From Fructobacillus cardui (GTDB lineage Bacteria > Bacillota > Bacilli > Lactobacillales > Lactobacillaceae), in the NCBI RefSeq assembly GCF_023218935.1, contig NZ_JAJIAL010000002.1: DNA of 64,000 nt; one strand, given 5' to 3'. The notes below the pieces were generated by a model, which did not search any database, was not told the origin of the DNA, and was given only the letters and a program-made list of their open reading frames with translations. Every line of letters begins with the position of its first letter. Position 1 is the stretch's first letter. Shown in pieces: positions 16,052 to 24,361 of the stretch. The position numbers were made by a program, and so were the translations under genes.

Positions 16052-17842
16052 TTAAGAAATTTCCATGAGTGGTTTAATCCAAAATTTCAATTTTCGATCG
16101 TCATAAAGACTACTTTCTTCTAATTGAAGATTTGGATTTTTAGCAACCCTTAAGCGCATAGCATACTTGCCCATGGGATTGATTAGCTGATATTTCAGAA
16201 TCTGTTTAGAAACAACGGTATCAACTAAATCATTAATCGTCCGTTGGACTGGTCGTGCCCCTTCTTCTGGATTGAAGGCATTTTGAGCTAAATATTTAAT
16301 CACCTCATCATCATAAAGAATTTTCCAACCGTTTTCATGCTTCACCATTTGAGCATATTCTTTGAATTTTTTAGCCGTAATGGCCTGAACGCTTTTCATG
16401 CTCAACTGATTAAACATAATAATATCGTCAATTCGATTAATTAATTCTGGCCGGAACCGATTTTGTAATTCTTTTTTAATTCCACGTTCAATACCCTGAT
16501 CTTGAACATTAAATTTACCCTCTGGCAAACCACCATACTTCATTTGATCGTTGATAAATTTAAAGCCTTCGTTAGAGGTCATGACAATATAAGCATTACG
16601 GAAAACAGCTTGTTTGCCTCGTTTGTTAGTCAAGATACCGTCCTGAAAGATTTGTAAGAGTAAATCAAAAACAGCTGGAGAAGCTTTTTCAATTTCATCT
16701 AAGAGGACAATGGTATACGGATTTTTCATGATACCGGCCGTTGCGCGCTCAATAAATTTATCAACTGCTTGGGCATCAACGAATTCTGACATATCAAATC
16801 GTAATAAGTTATCTTCTGAGTCAAATAAGACCTCGGCCATGGTCTTTACTAATTCAGTCTTACCAGTACCTGTTGGACCCAGTAGCAATTCAACAGCTAA
16901 AGGACGATTTGGATCGTTGTGGTTGACAGCCACCTTTTGAACTTCTTGGCTGATAGTATCAGTGGCACGCACTTGTCCTAATACCCGCTTTGATAAAATT
17001 TCCGAAAGTTCTAAGGCGCGTTGCACATTGGATTTACTTAACGATTCAGTTGGGATTCCCGTCACCTCCTGCACTTGATCTAAGATGTCAGCAAGGACAA
17101 GGTTGTTTTTATTTTCCAAAGTCACACGGGCTGCGGCACTTTCTAACAAATCAATAGCCTTGTCAGGTAGAAAGTGGTCATTGATATATCGTTTTGATAA
17201 ATGAATGGAAGCGTGAATGGCTTCATCATCAATTTTTAAATCATAAAAAGCTTCAAGAGAAGGTTTCAACCCCCTCATAATGATGGTAGCTTCATCATCA
17301 CTTGGCTCATTGACCATGATTTTTTGAAAACGTCGTTCCAAAGCCGCATCCGGTTCAATGTATTCATGGTATTCATCGGTGGTTGTTGCTGAGATTACTC
17401 GAAAGTCGCCTCGAGACAAGCTAGGTTTCAACAGATTACTCATATCAAGTAAACCTCGACTTGCACCAGCACCCATAATCGTGTGCACCTCATCAATAAA
17501 CAGAACATAAGCATCGCGCTTTTCTTTTAGTTCTTGAATAAGAGCTTCAAAATTTTGGGTAAAGCTGTCACCTTGAAGTGAGGCCACTTCCAGTATAAGG
17601 ACTTGCACTCCCATTAATCGCTCCGGTACGTCACCATTTAAAATCCGTTTGGTTAGCCCCTCGACAACAGCGGTCTTTCCAACACCGGGTTCACCAATTA
17701 AGACCGGCGAATTTTTAGTTCGCCTTTGTAAGGATTCAATCACCTTTCGCGTTTCTTCATCACGCCCAATCACAACATATTGTTCAGGGTGATCTGAAAC
17801 TTGTTGAGATAAGTTTGTTGTAAATTGTTCAATTGCAGACAT
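16052..17842 (-). CDS. Clp/Hsp100-type AAA+ ATPase without an N-domain, in the conjugation operon
   Basis: About 596 residues from the ATG at 17842 (MSAIEQFTTNLSQQ; AGGGG upstream; an in-frame TTG 8 codons earlier is possible). Two AAA+ modules are present: Walker A GEPGVGKTA with Walker B VLFIDEVHTI, then GPTGTGKTEL with VLLDEIEKA. The N-terminal Clp repeats and the long ClpB coiled-coil insertion are absent, so it is about 200-250 residues shorter than ClpB/ClpC. Family members unfold proteins; a remodelling role for the relaxosome or channel is inferred from its place behind the primase. Confidence 0.85.
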   Translation of the reverse strand: MSAIEQFTTNLSQQVSDHPEQYVVIGRDEETRKVIESLQRRTKNSPVLIGEPGVGKTAVVEGLTKRILNGDVPERLMGVQVLILEVASLQGDSFTQNFEALIQELKEKRDAYVLFIDEVHTIMGAGASRGLLDMSNLLKPSLSRGDFRVISATTTDEYHEYIEPDAALERRFQKIMVNEPSDDEATIIMRGLKPSLEAFYDLKIDDEAIHASIHLSKRYINDHFLPDKAIDLLESAAARVTLENKNNLVLADILDQVQEVTGIPTESLSKSNVQRALELSEILSKRVLGQVRATDTISQEVQKVAVNHNDPNRPLAVELLLGPTGTGKTELVKTMAEVLFDSEDNLLRFDMSEFVDAQAVDKFIERATAGIMKNPYTIVLLDEIEKASPAVFDLLLQIFQDGILTNKRGKQAVFRNAYIVMTSNEGFKFINDQMKYGGLPEGKFNVQDQGIERGIKKELQNRFRPELINRIDDIIMFNQLSMKSVQAITAKKFKEYAQMVKHENGWKILYDDEVIKYLAQNAFNPEEGARPVQRTINDLVDTVVSKQILKYQLINPMGKYAMRLRVAKNPNLQLEESSLYDDRKLKFWIKPLMEIS

Positions 17843-17869
17843 GATTTTTACCCCTAAACTCCACAAATC

Positions 17870-18511
17870 CTACTCATTGCCTTCAGCAGCAGCCATTGCG
17901 TCAAAAAGTGTATCAGCATTTGTGATATTCTTTTGATTCACTTCTTCATTGGTCACCTCAACGGCTTTGGCCTCTTCATCTGTTACATCTGGTAACAGAT
18001 CACTTTCTGTTGTTGGCTCAATTGTGGAAACTTCATTAATAGCAGCCGTTTCTTCATCATTTTGTGCAGATGAAGTAGCATTATCGTTCAAATCAACTGT
18101 TATAACAGCATTATCCGGTTGAGAGTCAGATTCATCCACATTCTTTAAGGCAAAATCATGAACATGAGATGGATCCGGCAACGAATCAGATTCTTGTAAA
18201 GATGACTCTGGGTCATTCGATTCTACTGCCTTATGCGATTTTAAATCGGTTTGAATTTGAGTCGTTTCCTTAGGATCAAATAATGATTGATTTGACTCTT
18301 CTGTTTGATTAACTTGGCCTTGGGTGCCTTTCAAAATAGCAAATTTAGATTGATAAATTGCGTAATTCAACCCTTCCGTCAAATCTGATAAAGGCATAAA
18401 TTGGTTGTGTACTCCCTGTCCTTCTTGATTAAGCAATGAATAGTGAATCCATAGTTGCCCAGTCTGTAGAAATGTTTGATGAATGATAAGTTCATAATCT
18501 TTTGATTGCAT
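17870..18511 (-). CDS. Acidic low-complexity protein, unknown
   Basis: 213 residues. The first 70 form a folded-looking domain (MQSKDYELIIHQTFLQTGQL onward); the rest is very rich in Asp, Glu, Ser, Asn and Thr with no hydrophobic core and is probably disordered. Good SD (AAGGAG) before the ATG. It sits between the primase and the Clp-like ATPase, so it could be an adaptor for that ATPase. No family recognised. Confidence 0.6.
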   Translation of the reverse strand: MQSKDYELIIHQTFLQTGQLWIHYSLLNQEGQGVHNQFMPLSDLTEGLNYAIYQSKFAILKGTQGQVNQTEESNQSLFDPKETTQIQTDLKSHKAVESNDPESSLQESDSLPDPSHVHDFALKNVDESDSQPDNAVITVDLNDNATSSAQNDEETAAINEVSTIEPTTESDLLPDVTDEEAKAVEVTNEEVNQKNITNADTLFDAMAAAEGNE

Positions 18512-18520
18512 GGTAGCTCC

Positions 18521-19813
18521 TTAAATGTTCATTTCAGCATCTTGAGTGGCGAGTTCTTCTTCAGCAGTGGACTCAAGAACTTCTTGAGGGTTTTCGTTAA
18601 CTTCTTGATAGCCTGTTAAATCTTCATCATTTGTGGTGATGTTGGTTGATTGGGTCTGATTTTGGTCTATTGTTTCCTTGAGTGGCGAGTTTTCAAATTC
18701 TTTAGGTAAAGCCGACTCATCTTGTAAGAACGCTTCTTCTTGCTTAGGGCTTGCATAGGGTACTTGATCAATAGCATCTATGTTGTAACTAAGTGTTTCG
18801 TTCGTTGAGGAATAACGTAACTGATCGTTCCAATCCTTACAATTTAAATCAGCAGGTATATCAATTTTCAATTCCACTTGGTCAAAGGAATTCAAGCGAC
18901 TTAACATCAAAGCATACTTCTTAGCAAAATTTCTTCCAACTTTATCGTTGTCGGTTGCGAAATGGATACTTTTAGGCAAGTTAATTTCACCTTTATCCGC
19001 GTTTAAATAGTGGTCTGAAATATATCGATTTAAGACTGAGTCTTTTACTCCTGACAACGAGAGAAAAGCGACTTGTTCATGTTTATCATGAATTTCTTTA
19101 AAGTGCATTTGCCAATAACTGATAGCATCAATTGGAGCTTCTGTAATCACTAATCGATCCGGTTGCTTTTTTTCAGAAGCACCAAAGCGAAAATTAAAAC
19201 CATAATAAGAAGCCGGGCTACCTTGAATGATGCCCTTCCAATAGCCCTGGTGCTTATCATTTCGATTTTTAGTTGGAATCGTTGCTTGTGTATCAGACCC
19301 AACAATTTTTCCAGAAGAATCTCGCCAATTGTACATGAGGTTATGAATAGTCTTCGTGTGGCCATTCCTGGTAAATTCCTTCAAATGATCTGTTAAAAAT
19401 CCGCCATCGGCAAGTAAATTAACTAAGATGGGATGGATCCCACGTTTTTTTTCAAGGTATTTTTTGGATTGTTCTGAAATTGGACTCGTTTTTAACGATT
19501 GAAAGTCGTATTGCACATGTTCAATATCTTCATCGGCGGAAGGATGAAAGTCTCCCGTCCGCTCATCTCGAATTTTCTTTAATTTTTGAATATGCTCTGC
19601 CTTATTAGTGTTGTTTTCTAAAGCATCCATCAAGCGTAGTAGTCCGCCTTTTTGATCACGGGCAAACCAAACAAAGTTATTGCGAGAAAAATTAACAAAT
19701 AAGCTGTCATGACCGTCTAACAAACGATAGCCACCTTTATTTGGTTTGCCCCACTTATACCCTTCATAAGTCAGGTATTCTTCAACAGAGACGTAATTTG
19801 GATTATCTGTCAT
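18521..19813 (-). CDS. Toprim/DUF3991-type plasmid primase-like protein
   Basis: 430 residues. The N-terminal domain begins YVSVEEYLTYEGYKW and keeps the DUF3991 pattern (YLEKKRGI, GFNFRFG); a Toprim_2 domain follows with TEAPIDAISYW (glutamate), HFATDNDKVGRNFAKK (DxD) and KDWNDQL. The last 80 residues are acidic and disordered. Proteins of this build (LtrC/TraP-like) prime the complementary strand in Gram-positive conjugative plasmids. Start ATG has AAGGAG upstream and lies 33 nt from promoter copy D. Confidence 0.8.
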   Translation of the reverse strand: MTDNPNYVSVEEYLTYEGYKWGKPNKGGYRLLDGHDSLFVNFSRNNFVWFARDQKGGLLRLMDALENNTNKAEHIQKLKKIRDERTGDFHPSADEDIEHVQYDFQSLKTSPISEQSKKYLEKKRGIHPILVNLLADGGFLTDHLKEFTRNGHTKTIHNLMYNWRDSSGKIVGSDTQATIPTKNRNDKHQGYWKGIIQGSPASYYGFNFRFGASEKKQPDRLVITEAPIDAISYWQMHFKEIHDKHEQVAFLSLSGVKDSVLNRYISDHYLNADKGEINLPKSIHFATDNDKVGRNFAKKYALMLSRLNSFDQVELKIDIPADLNCKDWNDQLRYSSTNETLSYNIDAIDQVPYASPKQEEAFLQDESALPKEFENSPLKETIDQNQTQSTNITTNDEDLTGYQEVNENPQEVLESTAEEELATQDAEMNI

Positions 19814-19845
19814 TATCTTTGCGCTCCTTGTCTTTTTCTATTAAG

Positions 19846-19880
19846 ACTATGGTCGCGTTTGAATAATTTACAGATGTCCC
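19846..19880 (-). promoter_or_regulatory. Conserved conjugation promoter, copy D
   Basis: Minus strand GGGACATCTGTA, 15 nt, ACCATAGT; the T in CATCTGTA is the one departure in the upstream box apart from the G/T at its third base. It precedes the primase operon. Confidence 0.65.
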
Positions 19881-19947
19881 CTAGTTTTCGCAAACACAAT
19901 TATACTTATATTTATAATTATAAGTATAATTATAAATATAAAAAGGC

Positions 19948-19974
19948 AAAAAAAAAGAACACTGACGTGTCCTT
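19948..19974 (-). terminator. Terminator downstream of the relaxase/sigma operon
   Basis: GGACAC-GTCA-GTGTTC hairpin with nine T on the minus strand. A longer imperfect stem (GGAAC..GTTCC) lies at about 19984-20025, and an AT-only palindrome cluster at 19903-19940 separates the terminator from promoter copy D. Confidence 0.8.
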
Positions 19975-20121
19975 AATCCGCCTGAGGAACTGCAACATAT
20001 GAAGGCGAATTCAGCAGTTGTGTTCCTACAAGCTTATGCATATATTCTAACAGCAAACAAGCTAATATACAATATAATTTAGAATTTGTTTGAGTAGTGT
20101 AAAAAAATACATGAATAAGAC

Positions 20122-20865
20122 TTATTTAAGGTTATCTTGTATCATACTGGCCATTTTTTGACGAGCATCCTGACTGACCTTGGAAATATGCTGTTGACTG
20201 ACATTTAATAATTTACTGGCTTCCTGTGTTGATCTAGCACGTCCTGTTTTATCAAATCCGTATACTAAAAATAAAACCATTCGTTCTTTTGCATTTAACT
20301 TATTCATCGCTGAATGGATACTGTCATGAATATCTTGCTCATTTCCATTTGAGTCTGGATCAGTAGTTAAATCATCATCAAGAATAGTTGGTTTGTAAGT
20401 GAGTTCTTGTAAGCCATTTTTTACACGTTGAGGGCTCCAACCAAGCTTATTGGCTAATTCATCAATCGACGGCTCTCGATTTAAATCATTTTGTAAAAGA
20501 CTGATTTCCTTTTTCAATTGGTGCTTAGCGCGCAACTGATAGCCTGAGTAGGATAAAGCGTGCTTTGAGTTATTAAATGCCATATAAATTTCTTGATTAA
20601 TTCGTATATATAGATAATGAGTATGAGAATCACTATTACTTTTTTCGGGATTAAAATCTCTGATGGCTTTTAGCAAACCAAATTGGCCTGCTGATAATAA
20701 TTCTTGATATAAATCTGCATTACGACTACTAGCATGTTCAGGTATATATTTATGCACACAACTAACTATCAGTCCTTGATAACTGTTCATTAAACGCTCA
20801 AGTTTGGAATCATCTCCCGAAACCACTTGATGAAAAAGTAAAATCTGTTCCTGTGTGTTCATCAT
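20122..20865 (-). CDS. Element-encoded sigma-70-family factor (regions 2, 3 and 4)
   Basis: 247 residues. Region 2 is at about 28-105 (LYQELLSAGQFGLLKAIRDF then HYLYIRINQEIYMAF), region 3 at 108-160 (REPSIDELANKLGWSPQRV) and region 4 at 188-243 (LNAKERMVLFLVYGFDKTGR, then an HTH STQEASKLLNVSQQHISKV). Region 1 is absent, so it resembles group 3 factors (SigB/SigF/FliA-like) rather than ECF. Its first ATG overlaps the relaxase stop (TAATG); a second ATG follows at once. I infer it reads the four conserved GGKACATCWGTA-N15-ACCAWAGT boxes. No anti-sigma gene was recognised. Confidence 0.85.
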   Translation of the reverse strand: MMNTQEQILLFHQVVSGDDSKLERLMNSYQGLIVSCVHKYIPEHASSRNADLYQELLSAGQFGLLKAIRDFNPEKSNSDSHTHYLYIRINQEIYMAFNNSKHALSYSGYQLRAKHQLKKEISLLQNDLNREPSIDELANKLGWSPQRVKNGLQELTYKPTILDDDLTTDPDSNGNEQDIHDSIHSAMNKLNAKERMVLFLVYGFDKTGRARSTQEASKLLNVSQQHISKVSQDARQKMASMIQDNLK

Positions 20866-22886
20866 TACTCCTCCAACTCTTTCTTACGTTCTGCTGATTT
20901 AATACGTGCTTGTTCCGCTTCATAAGCGTATTCTGCCTCGTCCATTCCCCGTTGGCTGTCACCCTTAGCAAGTTGCTTTAAAATGGCCTCTACGCCGAGT
21001 GAGTTCAATTTAATGAATGAATGCTTTTTCGCTTTGGCAAAATGTTTTACTGGTTGTTGGATTTTAGTAGCACGAACTTTTTTGCCATCATCTTGTTGAC
21101 CATTATTAAGTGAATTAATATGTTCAAATTGATTACGATTTTCATTGAGTAATTTCCGCCGTTCAGTGGCACTTAACTCAGATGATTGCATCAATTCATT
21201 ATTGAGAAATATCTTGTGTTTAGCGAATAAGATTTTTTCCCGTCTTTCCAGTAAGGTCAATTCGTCTTGACGTTCTTTAGCTGATAAGCTTTCCTTGGAT
21301 GATTCATTATCCGTTAGCAAGACACGTTCATCTTGAATTTTTTTCAGGTGGTACTTGTAATATGAATCGCTGACCAGCTTAACGTCGGCCTTCTCCGGTA
21401 ATGTTGTTTGCCAAGCGAGTTCTTTTTTTGTTTCTTTTTGTGAATCGGAAAGTCTGAAATTTGGGGTTTGATCAATTTCTAAATACTGAATTCTTTGTTG
21501 GATCTGTTCGTTTTGGAAGAGAGAGAAAGCATCGTGCTTGTCTTTTAAGTTGGCTTGCTTGGTCTTTAAATCATCAAGTTCCTGTTCACGATGGAAAACA
21601 TGAATGGCCCTTTTTTGTCGTCCCAATTCTTTGGATAATTTTTTGGGTACGGGTTGCTTTTTCATTCTTAATTCTTTGACTTGTTCTTCTAATCGATTTT
21701 TGATTTCAACATGTTTTTCAAGCGAACGTTCTTCTTGTTCATAATCAATTTCAAAATATTGAGGTTCAAGATTTTTAATGGTGCGATAAAGTTCATTGAC
21801 TAATCGATTTTGAATTTTTTCCTGTTGATTACGAGCATATTGATCAGTTTTGGTCGAATGACCATAACCCTTTTGATAGACTTTTTGCAATTTTTCATTA
21901 TCTTCCAGAAGGTCTAGGTTAGCAGGGCTATTTTTTAAAAAGTCTTGAATAAAGTCATTTGCTAATTGATTTGCAGCCTTCATTTCAATTGCATTCGATT
22001 TAGCACGCCATTTTTTTGAATCCTCAGGCAACAAATGAATAATGGCATTTAACATTTCCTTTTGTTGGTAGCTATGATAAAAAGTATCTTGTTTTTGAAA
22101 ACTTTGAATTAGTTTTTTACTATCAATTTGTCTTTTAATTAATAAGTTTCTTTCAAATTCTTGATTTTTATCTAACCGTGCAGCGTTCCAAAAATCTCGT
22201 TTTAAATGATTAATCGTCTTTTGTTTAAAGACACCCTTAGGTTCTAATTGACCGTTTTGAATGTTTTTTTTAATTGGTCGCTTTGTATTGACTTCATAAG
22301 TGGCTAAATGAATATGAATATGTTGATCATTGAGATCCCCCTTCAAATGAATGTTGCCGAACCAATTGGCTGACTGGTCAATGCCCTCCGCCTTTAATAA
22401 ATTAGGCATCACTTGTTGCACAACTTTTTTTAAACGACGTTGGTCAAGATTACGATCAACCACGTTATCCATAATTTGTTGTTTTACTAGAAAATTATCG
22501 GATAACGAAATTACGGTTTTCCACATCAAATTATTGTTCTTTGCAGCCTGATTAATGTCTTTTTTGATATCTTGTAGCTCAGGTTGACTTAAATTAAATT
22601 TGTTTTTGGAAAAAGTTGGGGTTAAATCGTCTTGGACATTTTCTTCCAATGCTGTCGCGTATTCTTTTTTTCCATATTCAACATAATCAGTGTATCGGCC
22701 ATTTTTCTTAGCTAAATTTTGTCCTAAAATGTCTTGGTCGTTTTGAATGCTGGTAACCTCTTCGTCTCTACCACGGTGGTCCAATAAATAGTCCACATAG
22801 CCAGACCGACATTTTGAAAATTGATGCTTAATGATAATGTCTGGGTTTGAACCAGAAGTCGCACTTGTTATTATATTTTGACTCAT
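20865..22886 (-). CDS. MobL/MOBP-type relaxase
   Basis: About 673 residues. I prefer the ATG at 22886 (MSQNIITSATSG), 10 nt after AAAGGAG; an ATG three codons earlier is only 1-2 nt from it. The metal-binding HxHxH triad reads QHIHIHLATYE, and the N-terminal motif SGYVDYLLDH supplies a candidate nicking tyrosine. The C-terminal 450 residues are charged and coiled-coil-like. This fits the MobL relaxases of Firmicutes plasmids, which nick oriT and stay bound to the transferred strand. oriT-like repeats lie 1.2 kb upstream, and the sigma gene is coupled to its stop codon. Confidence 0.85.
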   Translation of the reverse strand: MSQNIITSATSGSNPDIIIKHQFSKCRSGYVDYLLDHRGRDEEVTSIQNDQDILGQNLAKKNGRYTDYVEYGKKEYATALEENVQDDLTPTFSKNKFNLSQPELQDIKKDINQAAKNNNLMWKTVISLSDNFLVKQQIMDNVVDRNLDQRRLKKVVQQVMPNLLKAEGIDQSANWFGNIHLKGDLNDQHIHIHLATYEVNTKRPIKKNIQNGQLEPKGVFKQKTINHLKRDFWNAARLDKNQEFERNLLIKRQIDSKKLIQSFQKQDTFYHSYQQKEMLNAIIHLLPEDSKKWRAKSNAIEMKAANQLANDFIQDFLKNSPANLDLLEDNEKLQKVYQKGYGHSTKTDQYARNQQEKIQNRLVNELYRTIKNLEPQYFEIDYEQEERSLEKHVEIKNRLEEQVKELRMKKQPVPKKLSKELGRQKRAIHVFHREQELDDLKTKQANLKDKHDAFSLFQNEQIQQRIQYLEIDQTPNFRLSDSQKETKKELAWQTTLPEKADVKLVSDSYYKYHLKKIQDERVLLTDNESSKESLSAKERQDELTLLERREKILFAKHKIFLNNELMQSSELSATERRKLLNENRNQFEHINSLNNGQQDDGKKVRATKIQQPVKHFAKAKKHSFIKLNSLGVEAILKQLAKGDSQRGMDEAEYAYEAEQARIKSAERKKELEE

Positions 22887-22939
22887 TACTGTCATTCTCC
22901 TTTCTGTTTTTTGGTTATGTATAACTGGAAAAACCAGTT

Positions 22940-23365
22940 TTATTTCTTTTTTAAAATTGATTTAATTGCTTCTGTTTTTTCGCCCAAAACTTCTGCACAT
23001 TGCGAATTAGACAAGCCAAATTTCTTAGCCCATCGTACGTTTTCTTTCAATCTTTCTAATTCATCATTTGACAAATAATGTGAAAAATCACTTCCTTCTT
23101 TTTCTAGAATTTCATGTATCAATACGCGGATTTCTCCGACGATTGTTCTTTGTACTTTAATTTTTTGTGTATGTGCAATATCCAGTCCCAATAATTCAGC
23201 TGGCAACAACCAATTACCGTGAGAATCCGAATCGCCAATCGTCTTATACCATCTTTCTTCTTCAGGTATATCAGTAATTGGATTTTTGGCTTTCCAAAAA
23301 ATTTCATCCAATTGATCAAGTTGCAAAAGCAATGATTGAAGTTGTTCAATTTCTTTGTCTGCCAT
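22940..23365 (-). CDS. Hypothetical protein of the mobilisation operon (141 residues)
   Basis: A hydrophilic, mostly helical protein starting MADKEIEQLQSLLLQLDQLD. The last 40 residues (NVRWAKKFGLSNSQCAEVLG then KTEAIKSIL) read like a small helix-turn-helix, so DNA binding is possible. It lies 10 nt after the upstream gene and 54 nt before the relaxase. Position suggests a relaxosome or regulatory accessory; I do not recognise the family. Confidence 0.6.
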   Translation of the reverse strand: MADKEIEQLQSLLLQLDQLDEIFWKAKNPITDIPEEERWYKTIGDSDSHGNWLLPAELLGLDIAHTQKIKVQRTIVGEIRVLIHEILEKEGSDFSHYLSNDELERLKENVRWAKKFGLSNSQCAEVLGEKTEAIKSILKKK

Positions 23366-23375
23366 CTAACTCCTC

Positions 23376-23816
23376 CTAATTATTGTTTTGCTTTTGAATT
23401 CTTTCGATTTCTTGATTGATCAATTCTTTAATTTTTTGATTACGTTGATATGGAATTGAACCTTCTTCCGTAAAGTTTTGCAGTTCACCATTCAATGGCA
23501 AATTCAACAGTACGATTTTCATTTGAGTCAACTCGTTTAAAATAAGTTTTAATCGATTTTCTTCCGTTAAGCTGGTCTGCTTTAAAGCTTTTTCTATTTT
23601 TTTTAATTGATTGGCATAAGTATTTTGAATATTTTTTTCATAAGGCGTGACAAACAATTTTGCAACCATCATCAAACAAAATTTGACTACATCTGTTTGA
23701 CTCATCTCATATTCAAAATTATCATCATTTTCATTCACCCAATTAAAAATTGCTTGGAAATTCTTTTCGGCATCTTCATCAAATCGGAACTCATGTCTTT
23801 GATAATGGTTACTCAT
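23376..23816 (-). CDS. Hypothetical protein of the mobilisation operon (146 residues)
   Basis: Starts MSNHYQRHEFRFDEDAEKNF; predicted helical, with an amphipathic middle (VVKFCLMMVAKLF) and a coiled-coil-like tail rich in Lys, Glu and Asn. It overlaps the RHH gene by 8 nt and is followed by the next gene after 10 nt, so it belongs to the relaxase operon. Function unknown. Confidence 0.6.
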   Translation of the reverse strand: MSNHYQRHEFRFDEDAEKNFQAIFNWVNENDDNFEYEMSQTDVVKFCLMMVAKLFVTPYEKNIQNTYANQLKKIEKALKQTSLTEENRLKLILNELTQMKIVLLNLPLNGELQNFTEEGSIPYQRNQKIKELINQEIERIQKQNNN

Positions 23817-24090
23817 AGTTATCCTCTAAAATTTGATTTAATAATTCAACTTGTTTGGTTAAAGTGGCTTGTATTAAGGACGTCGATTCAAGAATTTCGT
23901 TCTTATTCGTTTTCATTGATTCCAATAATTTTGAAACATTATTTTGAGGTAGATCCATCTCATGTGTTAGTAAATTTATTACATAACGCATAAAGGCTGT
24001 AACTGTTTCAAACCCTTGCTCTTCGCTTAATAACTTCAAAGCAGCATAATCATTATCATCAATATGTTGTATTCGAATTGCTTTTGTCAA
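23809..24090 (-). CDS. Ribbon-helix-helix-like relaxosome accessory protein
   Basis: 93 residues from a TTG at 24090 (MTKAIRIQHIDDNDYAALKL), chosen because AAAGGAG lies 7 nt upstream. A longer in-frame reading up to 24423 runs through the oriT repeats and is not credible. The pattern of a short strand (KAIRIQHI), then two helices (DYAALKLLSEEQG, TVTAFMRYVINLL), resembles CopG/MobC-type RHH proteins. Directly downstream of the oriT-like repeats and at the head of the relaxase operon, it probably binds the 11-bp repeats and helps the relaxase; this is inference. Confidence 0.6.
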   Translation of the reverse strand: MTKAIRIQHIDDNDYAALKLLSEEQGFETVTAFMRYVINLLTHEMDLPQNNVSKLLESMKTNKNEILESTSLIQATLTKQVELLNQILEDNYE

Positions 24091-24108
24091 AAGAAACTCC
24101 TTTCTTAG

Positions 24109-24345
24109 CTTTCGTACGTAATCCGTACAGCTTCCGTACAAATTCCGTACAAATTCATAAAAACACAGAGCATAAGGGGAAATTATACTCACGCAAGCGT
24201 GGTACCCCACAGTGTGGGGGTTTCCCGAGTACTCGGCCGTTTTTCTTTGTACGGAAGGCTTCCGTACAGAAAATGGCCTAAATTTTGTCGGTTTCACCTG
24301 TTTTCCGTACAGCTTCCGTACAGTCTCCGTACAGCTTCCGTACAG
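24109..24345. repeat. oriT-like region: ten 11-bp repeats around three palindromes
   Basis: Copies of CTTCCGTACAG (or near variants) are arranged head to tail with an 11-bp period: four at 24109-24152 (the first degenerate), four at 24302-24345, plus a back-to-back inverted pair at 24247-24269. Between them are CACGCAAGCGTG, CCCCACAGTGTGGGG and CCGAGTACTCGG (24191-24237), three separate palindromes. Array plus palindromes between a RHH gene and the membrane-protein genes is the classical oriT layout. The 11-bp phase puts all sites of a block on one face of the helix. Confidence 0.7.
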
Positions 24346-24361
24346 ATTATTCCCAACAAAA

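Noticed and set aside
24109..24345. Possible CRISPR array from the regular short repeats
   Set aside because: The unit is 11 bp without spacers, and no cas gene is near; the site fits oriT.
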